Source: an uncultured Ruminococcus sp.
GTDB lineage: Bacteria; Bacillota; Clostridia; Lachnospirales; Lachnospiraceae
Direction: 5' to 3'
Length of the DNA: 64,000 nucleotides
Assembly (NCBI GenBank): GCA_934359255.1
Contig: CAKRLG010000005.1
Location: 62,001 to 126,000 of the forward strand
Below are positions 44,154 through 54,640 of this stretch, piece by piece. Both the position numbers and the translations under genes were made by a program. The first letter of the stretch is position 1; every line of letters starts with the position of its first letter. The notes under the pieces are model-generated. The model was not told where the DNA came from. It saw nothing but the letters and a program-made list of their open reading frames with translations, and did not search any database.

Positions 44154-44179
44154 TTTTGCCTCTTTGGTCGTATAAAAAG

Positions 44180-44227
44180 AAAAAACGACCAGCCAAGTTC
44201 TCGGTTGAAAACCTGATTGGTCGTTTT
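44180..44227 (-). terminator. Terminator of yajC
   Basis: AAACGACCA / TGGTCGTTT stem with a long loop, followed by a T6 tract on the minus strand. Confidence 0.85.
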
Positions 44228-44249
44228 GGTTTGTCTTACTTATGTGATC

Positions 44250-44570
44250 TTATGCAGTTGCGTCAGATGCTTTTTCTACTTCTGCGATGGCTGCTTTTTT
44301 CATTGGGATTCGGCAATTTTTGTTGTTTCCGAATTCTACGATTACATCTTCGTCGGTGATATCGATAATAACTCCGTAGAAACCACCGGTGGTAACTACT
44401 GCATCGCCTACTTCCATATCATTCAGCATAGCTGTGACACGTTTCTGTTCTTTTTTCTGAGGACGGATCATCAGAAAATACATCAGAGCAAACATGATTA
44501 CCAGCATAACGATCATATAGATGGTGCTTGCTGCTCCTGCTGCCTGTGTTGAAGTCATTACTACTCCCAT
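44250..44570 (-). CDS. yajC: Preprotein translocase subunit YajC
   Basis: A 106-residue single-pass membrane protein that associates with SecDF. Short N-terminus, one TM segment (about residues 17-35: IYMIVMLVIMFALMYFLMI), then the family motif RPQKKEQKRVTAMLNDMEVGD and a small beta-rich domain (VVTTGGFYGVIIDITDEDVI). It lies downstream of tgt, the common tgt-yajC order. secDF is not adjacent. Confidence 0.93.
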   Translation of the reverse strand: MGVVMTSTQAAGAASTIYMIVMLVIMFALMYFLMIRPQKKEQKRVTAMLNDMEVGDAVVTTGGFYGVIIDITDEDVIVEFGNNKNCRIPMKKAAIAEVEKASDATA

Positions 44571-44716
44571 TGCGCATTCCTCCTGCTTTTTCTATTGTAA
44601 CCTTCCATATGTTCTATACAGTGCAGTTACCTTTTGTTCCGTTTTTCGGACGTTATTACTAATATACACAAAAACAGGGGTTCCATCAAGCTGTTTTTGA
44701 TATTTTTATTGTTTTT

Positions 44717-45853
44717 TTACTTTTTGTCGTTTTCCAAGAAACCTTCCAGTTTCTGTTTTTTATATTCTTTGTATCTGCCTTCTTCGATGGCCTGACGGAT
44801 CTCGCTCATCATTGTGTTGTAGAAATACAGATTATGCAGAACACAGAGACGCATTCCCAGCATCTCTTTTGCTTTTAACAGATGACGGATATAGCCGCGG
44901 CTGTAATTTCGACAGGCCGGACACTGGCATCCTTCTTCAATCGGACGTTGATCCAGTTCATATTTGGCATTGAACAGGTTTCTCTTGCCCTGGTTGGTGT
45001 ATACATGTCCGTGACGGCCGTTTCGACTCGGATATACACAGTCAAAAAAGTCCACACCACGGTCAACAGCTTCGAGAATGTTTGCCGGAGTTCCGACACC
45101 CATCAGGTAGGTTGGTTTTTCCAGTGGCAGATGTGGTACGGTCACATCCAGGATATGATACATTTCTTCGTGACTCTCTCCTACAGCCAGTCCACCTACC
45201 GCATAACCATCCAGATTCATCTCACTGATCGCTTTTGCGTGGTCGATACGGATATCATCAAAGATAGCTCCCTGATTGATACCGAACAGCAACTGATTTT
45301 TATTGATAGTATCTTCCAGGCTGTTCAGTCTGGCCATCTCGGTTTTACATCTTGCCAGCCAGCGAGTGGTTCTTGCCACGGAATTCTCCACATAGCTTCG
45401 TTCTGCCACACTGGACGGGCACTCATCGAAGGCCATCGCGATGGTGGAAGCCAGGTTGGACTGGATCTGCATACTCTCTTCCGGACCCATGAAGATTTTG
45501 TGACCATCAATATGAGAGCGGAAGGTTACGCCTTCTTCTTTGATCTTTCTCAACCCCGCCAGGGAAAATACCTGAAATCCGCCGGAATCCGTAAGGATCG
45601 GACGATCCCAGTTCATGAATTTGTGGAGGCCTCCCATCTGTTTTACGATTTTATCACCCGGGCGCACATGGAGATGGTAGGTATTGGACAGTTCTACCTG
45701 TGTGCCTATTTCTTTTAAATCTGTGGTCGCCACCGCTCCTTTGATGGCTGCGGCAGTACCTACGTTCATAAATACCGGAGTCTGGATGGTTCCGTGAACG
45801 GTCTGAAACTCTGCACGTTTTGCATTTCCATCTCTGGCTATGATCTTATACAT
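44717..45853 (-). CDS. tgt: tRNA-guanine transglycosylase
   Basis: It exchanges guanine-34 of certain tRNAs for preQ1 (queuosine pathway). The 378-residue protein has the active-site Asp in LTDSGGFQVFSLAGLRK, MAFDECPSSVAE, VGTPANILEAVDRGVDFFDC with the nucleophilic Asp, PSRNGRHG, and the zinc ligands CQCPACRNYSRGYIRHLLKA ... HN. Promoter TTGAAA-17-TATAAT at 45992-46020. The other queuosine genes (queA, queC-F) are not in this window. Confidence 0.96.
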   Translation of the reverse strand: MYKIIARDGNAKRAEFQTVHGTIQTPVFMNVGTAAAIKGAVATTDLKEIGTQVELSNTYHLHVRPGDKIVKQMGGLHKFMNWDRPILTDSGGFQVFSLAGLRKIKEEGVTFRSHIDGHKIFMGPEESMQIQSNLASTIAMAFDECPSSVAERSYVENSVARTTRWLARCKTEMARLNSLEDTINKNQLLFGINQGAIFDDIRIDHAKAISEMNLDGYAVGGLAVGESHEEMYHILDVTVPHLPLEKPTYLMGVGTPANILEAVDRGVDFFDCVYPSRNGRHGHVYTNQGKRNLFNAKYELDQRPIEEGCQCPACRNYSRGYIRHLLKAKEMLGMRLCVLHNLYFYNTMMSEIRQAIEEGRYKEYKKQKLEGFLENDKK

Positions 45854-45991
45854 AATTTTATCACCTTTCTCTTATCTTTTACCGGATGTTCCGGCATATG
45901 ATCCATATGTTCAGTTTTCTGATCCTCTGGTTGTAAAACATTATTGCTTTTGTCTGCAATAATTCCCATGTTCTTTCATACAGTACCGCTT

Positions 45992-46020
45992 ATTATATCT
46001 GTTTCTGCCTTTTTTTTCAA
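45992..46020 (-). promoter_or_regulatory. Promoter of tgt
   Basis: Minus-strand TTGAAA (46015-46020), 17-bp spacer, TATAAT (45992-45997). Leader about 130 nt, without a preQ1 riboswitch that I can recognise. Confidence 0.8.
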
Positions 46021-46074
46021 TAAATATTTCACAATTATTTTCTCTTTTTTTAAGGATTATCTCTTTTTTCCACA

Positions 46075-46103
46075 TTGCCATATTCCAATAAATGTCATAT
46101 AAT
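46075..46103 (+). promoter_or_regulatory. Promoter of the giant activase gene
   Basis: TTGCCA (46075-46080), 17-bp spacer, TATAAT (46098-46103). The leader is about 200 nt and contains two hairpins (46153-46172 and 46262-46289), the second ending 16 bases before the ribosome binding site. Confidence 0.75.
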
Positions 46104-46261
46104 AAGTCAGTCTGGATTTTCGGACACGTTCCTATTTAAATATGTAACTGTTTGTATGACAGTTTTCATACATGACAATGTAGGATCCGTAAAAATTAAT
46201 CCCTTTGTGGCATTCCATCTGTTTTCTTTTCATGAATGGCGGGATGCACGCAGACACCTAT

Positions 46262-46289
46262 GTAACTGTTGAAACACAGAAACGGTTAC
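46262..46289 (+). repeat. GTAACTGTT hairpin in the activase leader
   Basis: GTAACTGTT / AACGGTTAC, a 9-bp stem with one G-T pair and a 10-nt loop. It is akin to the GTAACTGT hairpins elsewhere in the window. Confidence 0.5.
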
Positions 46290-46311
46290 TCATATACATA
46301 CAGAAAAGGAG

Positions 46312-49300
46312 GTGGCAGTTATTACTGCTACAACAAACAACACACCAAATTATACCCTGGGAATCGATATCGGTTCCACCACGGTTAAAATTGCCATTCT
46401 GGATGAATCTCATCAGATTCTGTTTGCTGACTATGAACGGCATTTTGCCAATATTCAGGAGACTCTGGCTTCCCTTCTGTCAAAAGCCATTGATAAACTG
46501 GGAGAGATGACCGTACATCCGGTTATCACCGGTTCCGGCGGACTGGCTCTTGCCAATCATCTGGAAGTTCCTTTTGTACAGGAAGTAATTGCAGTATCTT
46601 CCTCGTTGCAGGAACTTGCCCCAAAGACAGATGTAGCCATCGAGCTTGGCGGTGAGGATGCCAAAATCATTTACTTTGAGGGTGGCAACATCGAACAGCG
46701 TATGAACGGTATCTGTGCCGGTGGTACAGGATCCTTCATCGACCAGATGGCTTCCCTGTTACAGACCGATGCTACCGGACTGAACGAATATGCTAAAAAT
46801 TATCAGGCTCTGTATCCGATCGCAGCCCGCTGCGGTGTATTTGCAAAATCAGACATCCAGCCGCTGATCAACGATGGTGCTACCAAAGAAGACCTGTCTG
46901 CTTCTATTTTCCAGGCAGTTGTCAACCAGACCATCAGTGGACTGGCCTGCGGAAAACCGATCCGCGGTCATATCGCATTTCTTGGTGGTCCGCTGCATTT
47001 CCTGTCCGAGTTAAAACAGGCATTTATCCGTACTCTGAAACTGGACGAGGAGCATACGATCGTACCGGAGAATTCTCATCTGTTCGCAGCCATCGGTTCC
47101 GCACTGAATGCCAAAGAAGAGGTTTCCGTCTCCCTGTCTGCTCTGAAAGAACGGATGGCGCAGTCTATCAAACTGGATTTTGAAGTTGCACGTATGGAAC
47201 CGCTGTTCGCTTCACAGGAAGACTATGATGCATTTAACGAACGCCAGAGCCAGTACAACGTAGCCACCGGTGACCTGGCTTCCTATGAAGGCAATTGTTT
47301 CCTTGGTATCGATGCAGGATCCACCACAACAAAAGCCGCTCTGGTCGGTGAAGATGGTTCCCTGCTTTATTCGTTTTATGACAACAACAACGGTAATCCC
47401 CTGGCAACCACCATCCGTGCCGTACAGGAAATCTATTCCCAGATGCCGGATACTGCCCGGATCGCCTACTCCTGCTCCACCGGTTACGGTGAAGCACTGA
47501 TCAAAGCTGCTTTGATGCTTGACGAGGGCGAAGTTGAAACCGTGTCCCATTATTACGCAGCTGCATTCTTTGATCCGAAGGTAGACTGTATCCTCGATAT
47601 CGGCGGTCAGGATATGAAATGTATCAAGATCAAGAATCAGACCGTAGACAGCGTACAGTTAAATGAAGCCTGTTCTTCCGGATGCGGTTCCTTCATCGAG
47701 ACCTTTGCAAAATCCCTGAACTACAGCGTACAGGATTTTGCTAAAGCAGCTTTATTTGCAGAAAATCCCATCGATCTCGGTACCAGATGTACCGTATTCA
47801 TGAACTCCAAAGTAAAGCAGGCTCAGAAAGAAGGCGCTTCCGTGGCGGATATCTCCGCCGGTCTGGCTTACTCTGTTATCAAGAATGCGTTATATAAAGT
47901 AATTAAGGTTTCTGATGCTTCTGAGCTTGGTAAAAATATTGTTGTACAGGGTGGTACGTTCTATAACGATGCTGTACTTCGAAGCTTTGAAAGGATTGCC
48001 AACTGCGAAGCGATCCGCCCGGACATTGCAGGTATCATGGGTGCTTTCGGTGCCGCTCTGATCGCAAGAGAACGTTTCGAAGATGGCAAAGATACAACCA
48101 TGCTCTCCATCGACAAGATCAATGATCTGAAATACACCACCAGCATGGCAAACTGTAAGGGATGTACCAACAGCTGCCGTCTGACCATCAACCGTTTCTC
48201 CGGCGGCCGTCAGTATATCAGCGGTAACCGTTGCGAACGTGGTATCGGAAAGCAGAAAAATAAAGAGAATATACCGAACCTGTTTGATTACAAATACAAA
48301 AAGATCTTCGGTTATACACCCCTTGATGCCGATCAGGCTGTCCGCGGTAAAGTAGGTATCCCGAGAGTCCTGAATATGTTCGAGAACTATCCGTTCTGGT
48401 TCACCTTCTTTACGAAGCTGAAATATCAGGTGGTACTTTCTCCTACTTCCAACCGTAAGATCTACGAACTGGGTATCGAGTCTATCCCGAGTGAGTCCGA
48501 ATGTTATCCGGCAAAACTGGCACATGGTCATGTGACCTGGCTGCTCCGCCAGGGTGTGAAGTTTATCTTCTATCCGTGTATCCCATACGAGCGTACCGAG
48601 TTCCCGGAAGCGATCAACCATTACAACTGCCCGATCGTTACCTCTTATGCAGAGAATATTAAAAATAATGTAGACGAATTAAATGATCCGTCCATCACCT
48701 TCCGCAATCCGTTCCTGGCTCTGACGAATGAGGAGACAGCCACAAAGCGCCTGGTGGAGGAATTCTCCGATCTTCCGAAAGAAGAAGTTCTGGAAGCGGC
48801 ACATGCTGCGTGGGTAGAACTGGAGCATATGAGAAACGATATCCGCAGAAAGGGAGAAGAAACCCTTCGCTATATGGAAGAAACCGGAAGACGCGGTATC
48901 GTTCTTGCCGGTCGTCCCTACCATATAGATCCTGAGATCCATCATGGTATCCCGGATATGATTAATTCCTACGGAATCGCTGTACTTACTGAGGATTCTG
49001 TGTCTCATCTGGCACCGCTGGAACGTCCGCTTCGTGTCAATGACCAGTGGATGTATCATACCAGACTTTATGCTGCGGCAAACTTTGTCAAAGAACGTGA
49101 CGATCTGGATCTGATCCAGTTGAACTCCTTCGGCTGCGGTCTGGATGCCGTAACCACCGATGAGGTACAGGAGATTCTTTCCAACAGCGGAAAGATCTAC
49201 ACCTGCCTGAAGATTGACGAGGTTAACAATCTCGGTGCCGCACGTATCCGTGTACGTTCTCTGCTGGCTGCTATCCGCACCAGACAGAAACAGAAAGAAA

Positions 49301-50565
49301 AACGTGTGATTCAGCCGTCTTCCATCAAACGGGTACCATTTACCGAAGAGATGCGAAAAGACTACACCATCCTCTGTCCTCAGATGTCTCCGATCCATTT
49401 TAAGATCCTGGAGGCAGGCTTCAATGCCAGCGGCTATCATCTGGAAGTCCTTCCGAATGATAATAAAGAGGCCGTCGATGTAGGACTGAAATATGTAAAT
49501 AACGATGCCTGCTACCCGTCCCTGATGGTTGTCGGACAGATCATGCAGGCGCTGTTATCCGGCAAATATGATCTGAATAAAGTAGCCATCATCATGTCCC
49601 AGACCGGTGGTGGATGTCGTGCTTCCAACTATATCGGATTCATCCGACGTGCGTTAAATAAGGCAGATATGGGACATATTCCGGTAATTTCCATCAACCT
49701 GAGTGGTCTGGAGAGCAACCCTGGCTTCAAGATCACACCTGGCCTGGCCCGCAGACTGGCTTACGGATGTATCTTCGGTGATATCCTGATGAAATGTGTT
49801 TATCGGATGCGTCCTTATGAGATCAAAAAAGGATCCACAAACCGCTTACATAAAAAATGGGAGAAAATCTGTATCGACTTTGTCTCCGGCAAGCACCTGA
49901 GTCATACTCGGTTTAAACAGATCTGCCGCACGATCATCCATGATTTTGACCGTCTGCCGATCGATGAGAAGTTAAAGAAACCGAAAGTCGGTATCGTAGG
50001 AGAGATCCTGGTAAAATTCCTTCCTGCTGCCAACAATCATCTGGCAGAGCTTCTGGAACAGGAAGGTGCCGAAGCTGTCGTTCCGGATCTGGTTGATTTC
50101 ATGTGCTACTGTTTCTACAACCAGAACTTCAAGCACGAGAAACTGGGCTTTAAGAAGACTTCCGCTATCACCGGAAATGCCGGTATCGCCGCTATCAACT
50201 GGCTGCGCAGTGCTGCTACCGAAGAATTCAAGAAGAGCCGTCACTTTGATCCGCCGGCAAATATCTCGGATCTCGCCCGCATGGCTGCACCGATCGTATC
50301 CATGGGTAACCAGACCGGTGAAGGATGGTTTCTGACCGGCGAGATGATGGAACTGATCCATGGCGGTACACAGAATATTGTTTGTACTCAGCCATTCGGA
50401 TGCCTGCCGAACCACATCGTTGGTAAAGGTGTTATCAAAGCGATCCGCAGAAGCCATCCGGAAGCAAATATTGTCGCCATCGACTACGATCCGGGAGCAT
50501 CTGAAGTAAACCAGCTGAACCGTATCAAACTGATGCTGTCTACGGCTGTGAAGAATATGAAGTAA
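46312..50565 (+). CDS. Giant 2-hydroxyacyl-CoA dehydratase activase-like protein
   Basis: About 1,414-1,418 residues. Two ASKHA ATPase domains of the BadF/BcrA/HgdC type ([17 protein letters not shown] near residue 14 and [17 protein letters not shown] near 328) each have a cysteine cluster motif ([28 protein letters not shown]). A Cys-rich segment ([12 protein letters not shown], about 615-640), a DUF2229-like region, and a C-terminal part ([34 protein letters not shown]) resembling the dehydratase itself follow. In HgdC-type activases the ATPase dimer drives one electron into the dehydratase. The partner substrate is unknown. The frame can start at GTG 46312, but that overlaps the Shine-Dalgarno; ATT at 46321 is better spaced (see findings). 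Monocistronic with a terminator. Confidence 0.9.
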   Translation: MAVITATTNNTPNYTLGIDIGSTTVKIAILDESHQILFADYERHFANIQETLASLLSKAIDKLGEMTVHPVITGSGGLALANHLEVPFVQEVIAVSSSLQELAPKTDVAIELGGEDAKIIYFEGGNIEQRMNGICAGGTGSFIDQMASLLQTDATGLNEYAKNYQALYPIAARCGVFAKSDIQPLINDGATKEDLSASIFQAVVNQTISGLACGKPIRGHIAFLGGPLHFLSELKQAFIRTLKLDEEHTIVPENSHLFAAIGSALNAKEEVSVSLSALKERMAQSIKLDFEVARMEPLFASQEDYDAFNERQSQYNVATGDLASYEGNCFLGIDAGSTTTKAALVGEDGSLLYSFYDNNNGNPLATTIRAVQEIYSQMPDTARIAYSCSTGYGEALIKAALMLDEGEVETVSHYYAAAFFDPKVDCILDIGGQDMKCIKIKNQTVDSVQLNEACSSGCGSFIETFAKSLNYSVQDFAKAALFAENPIDLGTRCTVFMNSKVKQAQKEGASVADISAGLAYSVIKNALYKVIKVSDASELGKNIVVQGGTFYNDAVLRSFERIANCEAIRPDIAGIMGAFGAALIARERFEDGKDTTMLSIDKINDLKYTTSMANCKGCTNSCRLTINRFSGGRQYISGNRCERGIGKQKNKENIPNLFDYKYKKIFGYTPLDADQAVRGKVGIPRVLNMFENYPFWFTFFTKLKYQVVLSPTSNRKIYELGIESIPSESECYPAKLAHGHVTWLLRQGVKFIFYPCIPYERTEFPEAINHYNCPIVTSYAENIKNNVDELNDPSITFRNPFLALTNEETATKRLVEEFSDLPKEEVLEAAHAAWVELEHMRNDIRRKGEETLRYMEETGRRGIVLAGRPYHIDPEIHHGIPDMINSYGIAVLTEDSVSHLAPLERPLRVNDQWMYHTRLYAAANFVKERDDLDLIQLNSFGCGLDAVTTDEVQEILSNSGKIYTCLKIDEVNNLGAARIRVRSLLAAIRTRQKQKEKRVIQPSSIKRVPFTEEMRKDYTILCPQMSPIHFKILEAGFNASGYHLEVLPNDNKEAVDVGLKYVNNDACYPSLMVVGQIMQALLSGKYDLNKVAIIMSQTGGGCRASNYIGFIRRALNKADMGHIPVISINLSGLESNPGFKITPGLARRLAYGCIFGDILMKCVYRMRPYEIKKGSTNRLHKKWEKICIDFVSGKHLSHTRFKQICRTIIHDFDRLPIDEKLKKPKVGIVGEILVKFLPAANNHLAELLEQEGAEAVVPDLVDFMCYCFYNQNFKHEKLGFKKTSAITGNAGIAAINWLRSAATEEFKKSRHFDPPANISDLARMAAPIVSMGNQTGEGWFLTGEMMELIHGGTQNIVCTQPFGCLPNHIVGKGVIKAIRRSHPEANIVAIDYDPGASEVNQLNRIKLMLSTAVKNMK

Positions 50566-50585
50566 ACGCAGAACGATTGTCTAAT

Positions 50586-50638
50586 AATAAACGGACTGAA
50601 GATTTGTCATAGAACGCTTCTTCAGTCCGTTTATTTTT
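50586..50638 (+). terminator. Terminator of the activase gene
   Basis: A 16-bp stem (AATAAACGGACTGAAG and its complement) plus T tract, about 20 bp after the stop codon. Confidence 0.9.
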
Positions 50639-50690
50639 AATTCACATAAAATTGTTCTCCTGTAACAGGCTCAAAATATGTCAAGACAAC

Positions 50691-50718
50691 GTAACTGTTC
50701 AGTACCTTCACAGTTACG
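50691..50718. repeat. GTAACTGT hairpin module (copy F)
   Basis: GTAACTGTTCAGTACC...ACAGTTAC, the 27-bp hairpin without the rest of the long element, in the gap between the activase terminator and the convergent thioesterase gene. Confidence 0.65.
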
Positions 50719-50774
50719 ACATCTCCCTATACCACCTCTGCCTGTCAATCATCAACTTCCGCAAATTTTTCTCT

Positions 50775-51260
50775 CTAAAATCCTTCCCGTCTCCGCTGTT
50801 TTCTCAGCTGATACCGTTTTTGTCCGCCTTCCCATTCGGCTTTGTCATTTTCCGACTCCAGGATCAGTCCCGGTACCGGGATCGGGTGATGATGTTCGTC
50901 GACAGCAACCATTACCACATAGGCCCGATTGATCACTTTCCGGATCCCGTGTCGGCTCTCTACATACGTATCCACACGTACTTCCATAGAAGTTCTTCCC
51001 ACATAAGTAATCTTGCCCCGAAGAACTACCACATCATTTACCGTAGCTCCTTCTTTGAAATTCAGATTATCAATCGCCGCTGTTGTAATATCCGCCTCAC
51101 AATGCCGCATCGCCACGATACTGGCGATCTCATCGATCCAGCCCATCAGCTGTCCGCCGAACAAATTGCCGTAACAGTTCAGATAATTGGGGCGCATCAG
51201 ATAAGTCTGTTCCGTCTGGGAATCCACTACCCGCTTGCATGGTCTTTGTGTTTCTTCCAT
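50775..51260 (-). CDS. Acyl-CoA thioesterase, hotdog fold (YciA/YkhA-like)
   Basis: A 161-residue hotdog-fold enzyme that hydrolyses acyl-CoA. Its motif MRPNYLNCYGNLFGGQLMGW, followed closely by an Asp (catalytic) and AAIDNLNFKEGATVNDVV, is typical of YciA/YkhA thioesterases. The C-terminal half has RVDTYVESRHGIRKVIN. It is alone, between the activase gene and the SpoVB-like gene; substrate chain length cannot be told. Confidence 0.9.
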   Translation of the reverse strand: MEETQRPCKRVVDSQTEQTYLMRPNYLNCYGNLFGGQLMGWIDEIASIVAMRHCEADITTAAIDNLNFKEGATVNDVVVLRGKITYVGRTSMEVRVDTYVESRHGIRKVINRAYVVMVAVDEHHHPIPVPGLILESENDKAEWEGGQKRYQLRKQRRREGF

Positions 51261-51356
51261 TATAATATCCTTCTTTCCAACACTTTATCGCGTTATTCCA
51301 AAGAGTCTCATATGAATATGAACTTTGACTCGTTGCCCGCGTATATGAGATAAAAT

Positions 51357-51394
51357 AAGCAAAGCTGGTATTCTGTTACAGAATTTACCAGCCT
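51357..51394 (-). terminator. Terminator of hisH-hisF-ung-spoVB-like operon
   Basis: GCTGGT and ATTCTG pair with CAGAAT and ACCAGC (two-base bulge), followed by TTTGCTTATTTT on the minus strand. Confidence 0.75.
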
Positions 51395-51404
51395 TACCCG
51401 ATTG

Positions 51405-51449
51405 GCAACCGTTCAGTACCTCGCGGACCATTATCTACTGAATAGTTAC
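51405..51449 (-). repeat. Dispersed GTAACT repeat, short form (copy C)
   Basis: A 45-bp copy, GCAACCGTTCAGTACC ... CTACTGAATAGTTAC, immediately downstream of the SpoVB-like gene. Confidence 0.65.
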
Positions 51450-51466
51450 TCAAATTGTTTTTATGC

Positions 51467-53089
51467 TTACCGAAATACTTTCAGAATCCGCAGTACTTTC
51501 ACCACATAATTTCCCATTGGGAACCGGCGCATCTGCTCTGCGGTCGTTTTTGTGACGATCACATACAGGATCAGATATACCATCGCAGCCAGAAGTACCG
51601 AAACACCCAGGCACACGATACGGATCGGCACCAGAAGATGCAGTCCGTAATATACCACCCAGGCTACTACGCCCATACCTGCTGCGGCTGTCAGCGGTTT
51701 TCCGTAACCGTTGATAAAATCATTTTTATGACCCAGATATTTTTTCAGAGACATTGCATTTAACACACACATTGCCACTGCAAATACCAGACTCGCGATC
51801 AGTACCGAGAAAACGCCCATCTGTGGAGCCACAAAAGAACAGATTGCCACAGTGATCACGTTCAGTACCAGAGAAATCGCAGAGTTTCGAAGTGGGATTC
51901 TCGCTTTACCGATGGCCTGCAGGACACCGTTGGTGATCGTAGACAGTGCAGAAAAGATAACTGTCACAGAGCCTGCCAGAAGCAACTGTCCGGACAGTGT
52001 TCCACTGGACGGAAACAGTACTTTGGTGATCGGGAATGCCAGAACGGCAAGTCCGACAGCCGCTGGGATACACAGAAACATGGTCAGCTGAATGCCCTCA
52101 TTGATCTTCTCATTTGCCTCTTTATACTCATTTTTGATAAATCTTGTCGCAATCTCCGGCATCATCGCAGAGGAGGTTGCACTTGAGAGCGCCAGCGGAA
52201 TATTGATCAGCGTAATATAGTAATTACTGTACTCTCCCCACTGACCACTGACTGCTTTTGCCGCAATCCCCTTCATATTCAGGATATCCGAGAAAATTTT
52301 GGAGTCCAGATAACTGCTGGCATTGTATACAAAAGTATTAAAAATAATAGGCGTTACCATCAGGAAGATGATCTTCATGACTCCCGCCATGGACTCTTCC
52401 TGGGTATGTTTGTCCCGGGCAATCTTTTTGTGGATTGATTTTCTGTTTGCCGCGTATACGATCAGCATAAATGCCAGACCGGTCAGAACACCGGCTCCGG
52501 TACCCATCGCACCGCCGGCCGCACCATAGATGGCATGGGTCTCTTCATCCACTGCAAAGTTCTTGATCAACAGCCACGCAGCCAGAATACTGACGATCGC
52601 ATTGGCAATCTGTTCCAGAATCTGCGAGATCGAGGTCGGCATCATCGTGCTATGCGCCTGGAAATATCCACGCATAACACCGAGGATCGCAGAAAAGAAA
52701 ATCGTCGGCGCCAACATCCGAAGTGCCAGAAGCGCCTGCTGCTGGTTGACCGGAAGCAGATAATTCCCGAAGAAAAACGCAACCAGAGCTGCCGCTCCAC
52801 CTACGATCATCGCATATAATAATGCCCCGTGAAATACCTTCTGGGCATTTCGATACTGTTTCAGTGCCAGACGTTCCGAAACGACTTTTGATACCGCCAT
52901 CGGAATACTGTAGGCAGAGATCAGAAGCAAAATAACATATACATTATTTGCATATCCGTAATAACCAAGGCCTACCGTTCCCAGCACGACTCCCAGAGGA
53001 CTACGGTACAAAAGACCGATCACCCTGGAAATCAGAGTCGCCATCATCAGAAATGAGGCATTTTTCACTAATCCATTTTTCTCACTCAT
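51467..53089 (-). CDS. MOP-superfamily flippase, SpoVB/YtgP-like
   Basis: A 540-residue membrane protein with about 14 TM segments, of the polysaccharide/lipid II flippase group (MATE/MOP superfamily). The N-terminal SFLMMATLISRVIGLLYRSPLG and the repeated motif SISQILEQIANAIVSILAAW, LMLIVYAANRK and a second half similar to the first are as in SpoVB and MurJ-like proteins. SpoVB functions in spore cortex synthesis; YtgP-like proteins move lipid II. Which of these applies is open. It follows ung by 14 bp, the end of the hisH-hisF-ung operon. Confidence 0.88.
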   Translation of the reverse strand: MSEKNGLVKNASFLMMATLISRVIGLLYRSPLGVVLGTVGLGYYGYANNVYVILLLISAYSIPMAVSKVVSERLALKQYRNAQKVFHGALLYAMIVGGAAALVAFFFGNYLLPVNQQQALLALRMLAPTIFFSAILGVMRGYFQAHSTMMPTSISQILEQIANAIVSILAAWLLIKNFAVDEETHAIYGAAGGAMGTGAGVLTGLAFMLIVYAANRKSIHKKIARDKHTQEESMAGVMKIIFLMVTPIIFNTFVYNASSYLDSKIFSDILNMKGIAAKAVSGQWGEYSNYYITLINIPLALSSATSSAMMPEIATRFIKNEYKEANEKINEGIQLTMFLCIPAAVGLAVLAFPITKVLFPSSGTLSGQLLLAGSVTVIFSALSTITNGVLQAIGKARIPLRNSAISLVLNVITVAICSFVAPQMGVFSVLIASLVFAVAMCVLNAMSLKKYLGHKNDFINGYGKPLTAAAGMGVVAWVVYYGLHLLVPIRIVCLGVSVLLAAMVYLILYVIVTKTTAEQMRRFPMGNYVVKVLRILKVFR

Positions 53090-53103
53090 TGTTTGCTCCT
53101 GCT

Positions 53104-53778
53104 TTATCTGTTTTCTATCTGCCAGTCGATCGGTTCCAGACCGTGTGCGGTCAGATACGCATTTGTCTTACTGAACGGCTTACTTCCGAAGAATCCACGG
53201 TAAGCCGATAACGGACTCGGATGAGGAGCCTCCAGAATCAGATGTTTGTTCGGATCCAGCATGGTTTTTTTCGCCTGTGCCGGTTTTCCCCAGAGGATAA
53301 ACACCATCGGACGATCCTGTGCGGCAAGCACACGGATAGCCGCATCGGTGAACTCTTCCCAGCCGATGCCACGGTGTGAATTTGCCTGGTGTGCCCGTAC
53401 AGTCAGAACGGTGTTTAACATCAGTACACCCTGTCGCGCCCATTTTTCCAGATAACCATTGTTCGGGATATAACAGCCCAGATCATCCTCCAGTTCCTTA
53501 TAGATATTCACCAGTGACGGCGGAATCTCCACATCCGGTTTTACCGAAAAACAAAGCCCGTGTGCCTGTCCGTCTCCGTGGTACGGATCCTGTCCGAGAA
53601 TCACTACTTTCACCTGATCCAGCGGTGTAAAATGAAACGCATTAAAAATATCATCTCCCGCCGGAAAAATCTGATGGGTTGCATATTCTTTTCCCACTGT
53701 CTCAAATAATTTTTTATAATAGGGTTTATGAAATTCCCCTTCAAGGGCTTTTGCCCATGCTCCTGAAATCGGAGGCAT
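53104..53778 (-). CDS. ung: Uracil-DNA glycosylase, family 1
   Basis: It removes uracil from DNA to start base-excision repair. The 224-residue protein has GQDPYHGDGQAHGLCFSV with the water-activating Asp, PSLVNIYKELEDDLG, and HPSPLSAYRGFFGSKPF with the catalytic His. I use the ATG at 53778, preceded by GAGGAGGAGGG; a longer frame would add 17 codons and lacks a good ribosome binding site. It is the third gene after hisH and hisF. Confidence 0.94.
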   Translation of the reverse strand: MPPISGAWAKALEGEFHKPYYKKLFETVGKEYATHQIFPAGDDIFNAFHFTPLDQVKVVILGQDPYHGDGQAHGLCFSVKPDVEIPPSLVNIYKELEDDLGCYIPNNGYLEKWARQGVLMLNTVLTVRAHQANSHRGIGWEEFTDAAIRVLAAQDRPMVFILWGKPAQAKKTMLDPNKHLILEAPHPSPLSAYRGFFGSKPFSKTNAYLTAHGLEPIDWQIENR

Positions 53779-53802
53779 ATGCCCTCCTCCTCTCCTGTAC
53801 TC

Positions 53803-53850
53803 ATAACTGTTCCGTATCTTTCTTTTCACCGTTATCTGCAGAACAATTAC
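53803..53850 (-). repeat. Dispersed GTAACT repeat, degenerate (copy H)
   Basis: ATAACTGTTCCGTATC ... GCAGAACAATTAC, a 48-bp copy with several changes, between hisF and ung. Confidence 0.45.
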
Positions 53851-53877
53851 GCATTTTTTCTATCGATTTCCGACATT

Positions 53878-54639
53878 TTACAGCCGTACCGGAAGCCCTC
53901 TGTCGCGAAGATACTCTTTTACCTCACGAATCTCCAGCTCTTTATAATGGAACAGAGAAGCCGCCAGAGCCGCATCTGCTCCGCCCTCTGTCAGTGCATC
54001 ATAAAAATGCTCCAGAGTTCCTGCTCCACCGGAAGCAATGACCGGAATGGATACCGCATCCGCGATCGCACGGGTCAGTTTCAGATCATATCCTGCTTTT
54101 GTGCCATCTCCATCCATACTGGTCAGAAGAATCTCTCCTGCACCCAGGGATTCTGCTTTTTTCGCCCATTCCACAGCGTCCAGTCCCACATCGATCCGGC
54201 CACCATTTTTGTAAACATTCCAGCCGGAACCGTCTGCCCGCTGTTTCGCATCGATAGCGACCACCACGCACTGACTTCCGAACTTCAACGCCGCCTCATG
54301 GATCAGTTCCGGACGATTTAAGGCAGAAGAATTAATAGAAATCTTATCTGCACCTTCCCGTAAAAGCAAACGGAAATCCTCCACAGTACGGATACCGCCG
54401 CCTACGGTAAACGGGATAAATACATTCGCTGCCACTTTCCGCACCATATCCACCACCGTATTCCGGTTATCCGAGGAAGCTGTGATATCCAGAAAAACGA
54501 CCTCATCCGCACCGGCCTCGTCATACGCTTTTGCTACTGCCACCGGATCTCCCGCATCCTGAAGATTGACAAAATTCACACCTTTTACTACTCTTCCATT
54601 ATTGACATCCAGACATGGAATAATTCTTTTTGTCAGCAT
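53878..54639 (-). CDS. hisF: Imidazole glycerol phosphate synthase, cyclase subunit
   Basis: With HisH it forms imidazole glycerol phosphate and AICAR from PRFAR and glutamine-derived ammonia. The 253-residue (beta-alpha)8 barrel has [19 protein letters not shown] with catalytic Asp11, [33 protein letters not shown] with Asp130, and [19 protein letters not shown]. The ATG at 54639 lies one base after the hisH stop, so coupling is tight. GGGGG lies eight bases upstream of the ATG. Confidence 0.96.
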   Translation of the reverse strand: MLTKRIIPCLDVNNGRVVKGVNFVNLQDAGDPVAVAKAYDEAGADEVVFLDITASSDNRNTVVDMVRKVAANVFIPFTVGGGIRTVEDFRLLLREGADKISINSSALNRPELIHEAALKFGSQCVVVAIDAKQRADGSGWNVYKNGGRIDVGLDAVEWAKKAESLGAGEILLTSMDGDGTKAGYDLKLTRAIADAVSIPVIASGGAGTLEHFYDALTEGGADAALAASLFHYKELEIREVKEYLRDRGLPVRL

Positions 54640-54640
54640 C

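Noticed and set aside
45854..45990. A possible 43-codon leader peptide frame before tgt
   Set aside because: The ATG has no good Shine-Dalgarno and the composition is not distinctive; it runs into the tgt start. Also looked for a preQ1 riboswitch there and found no matching pattern.
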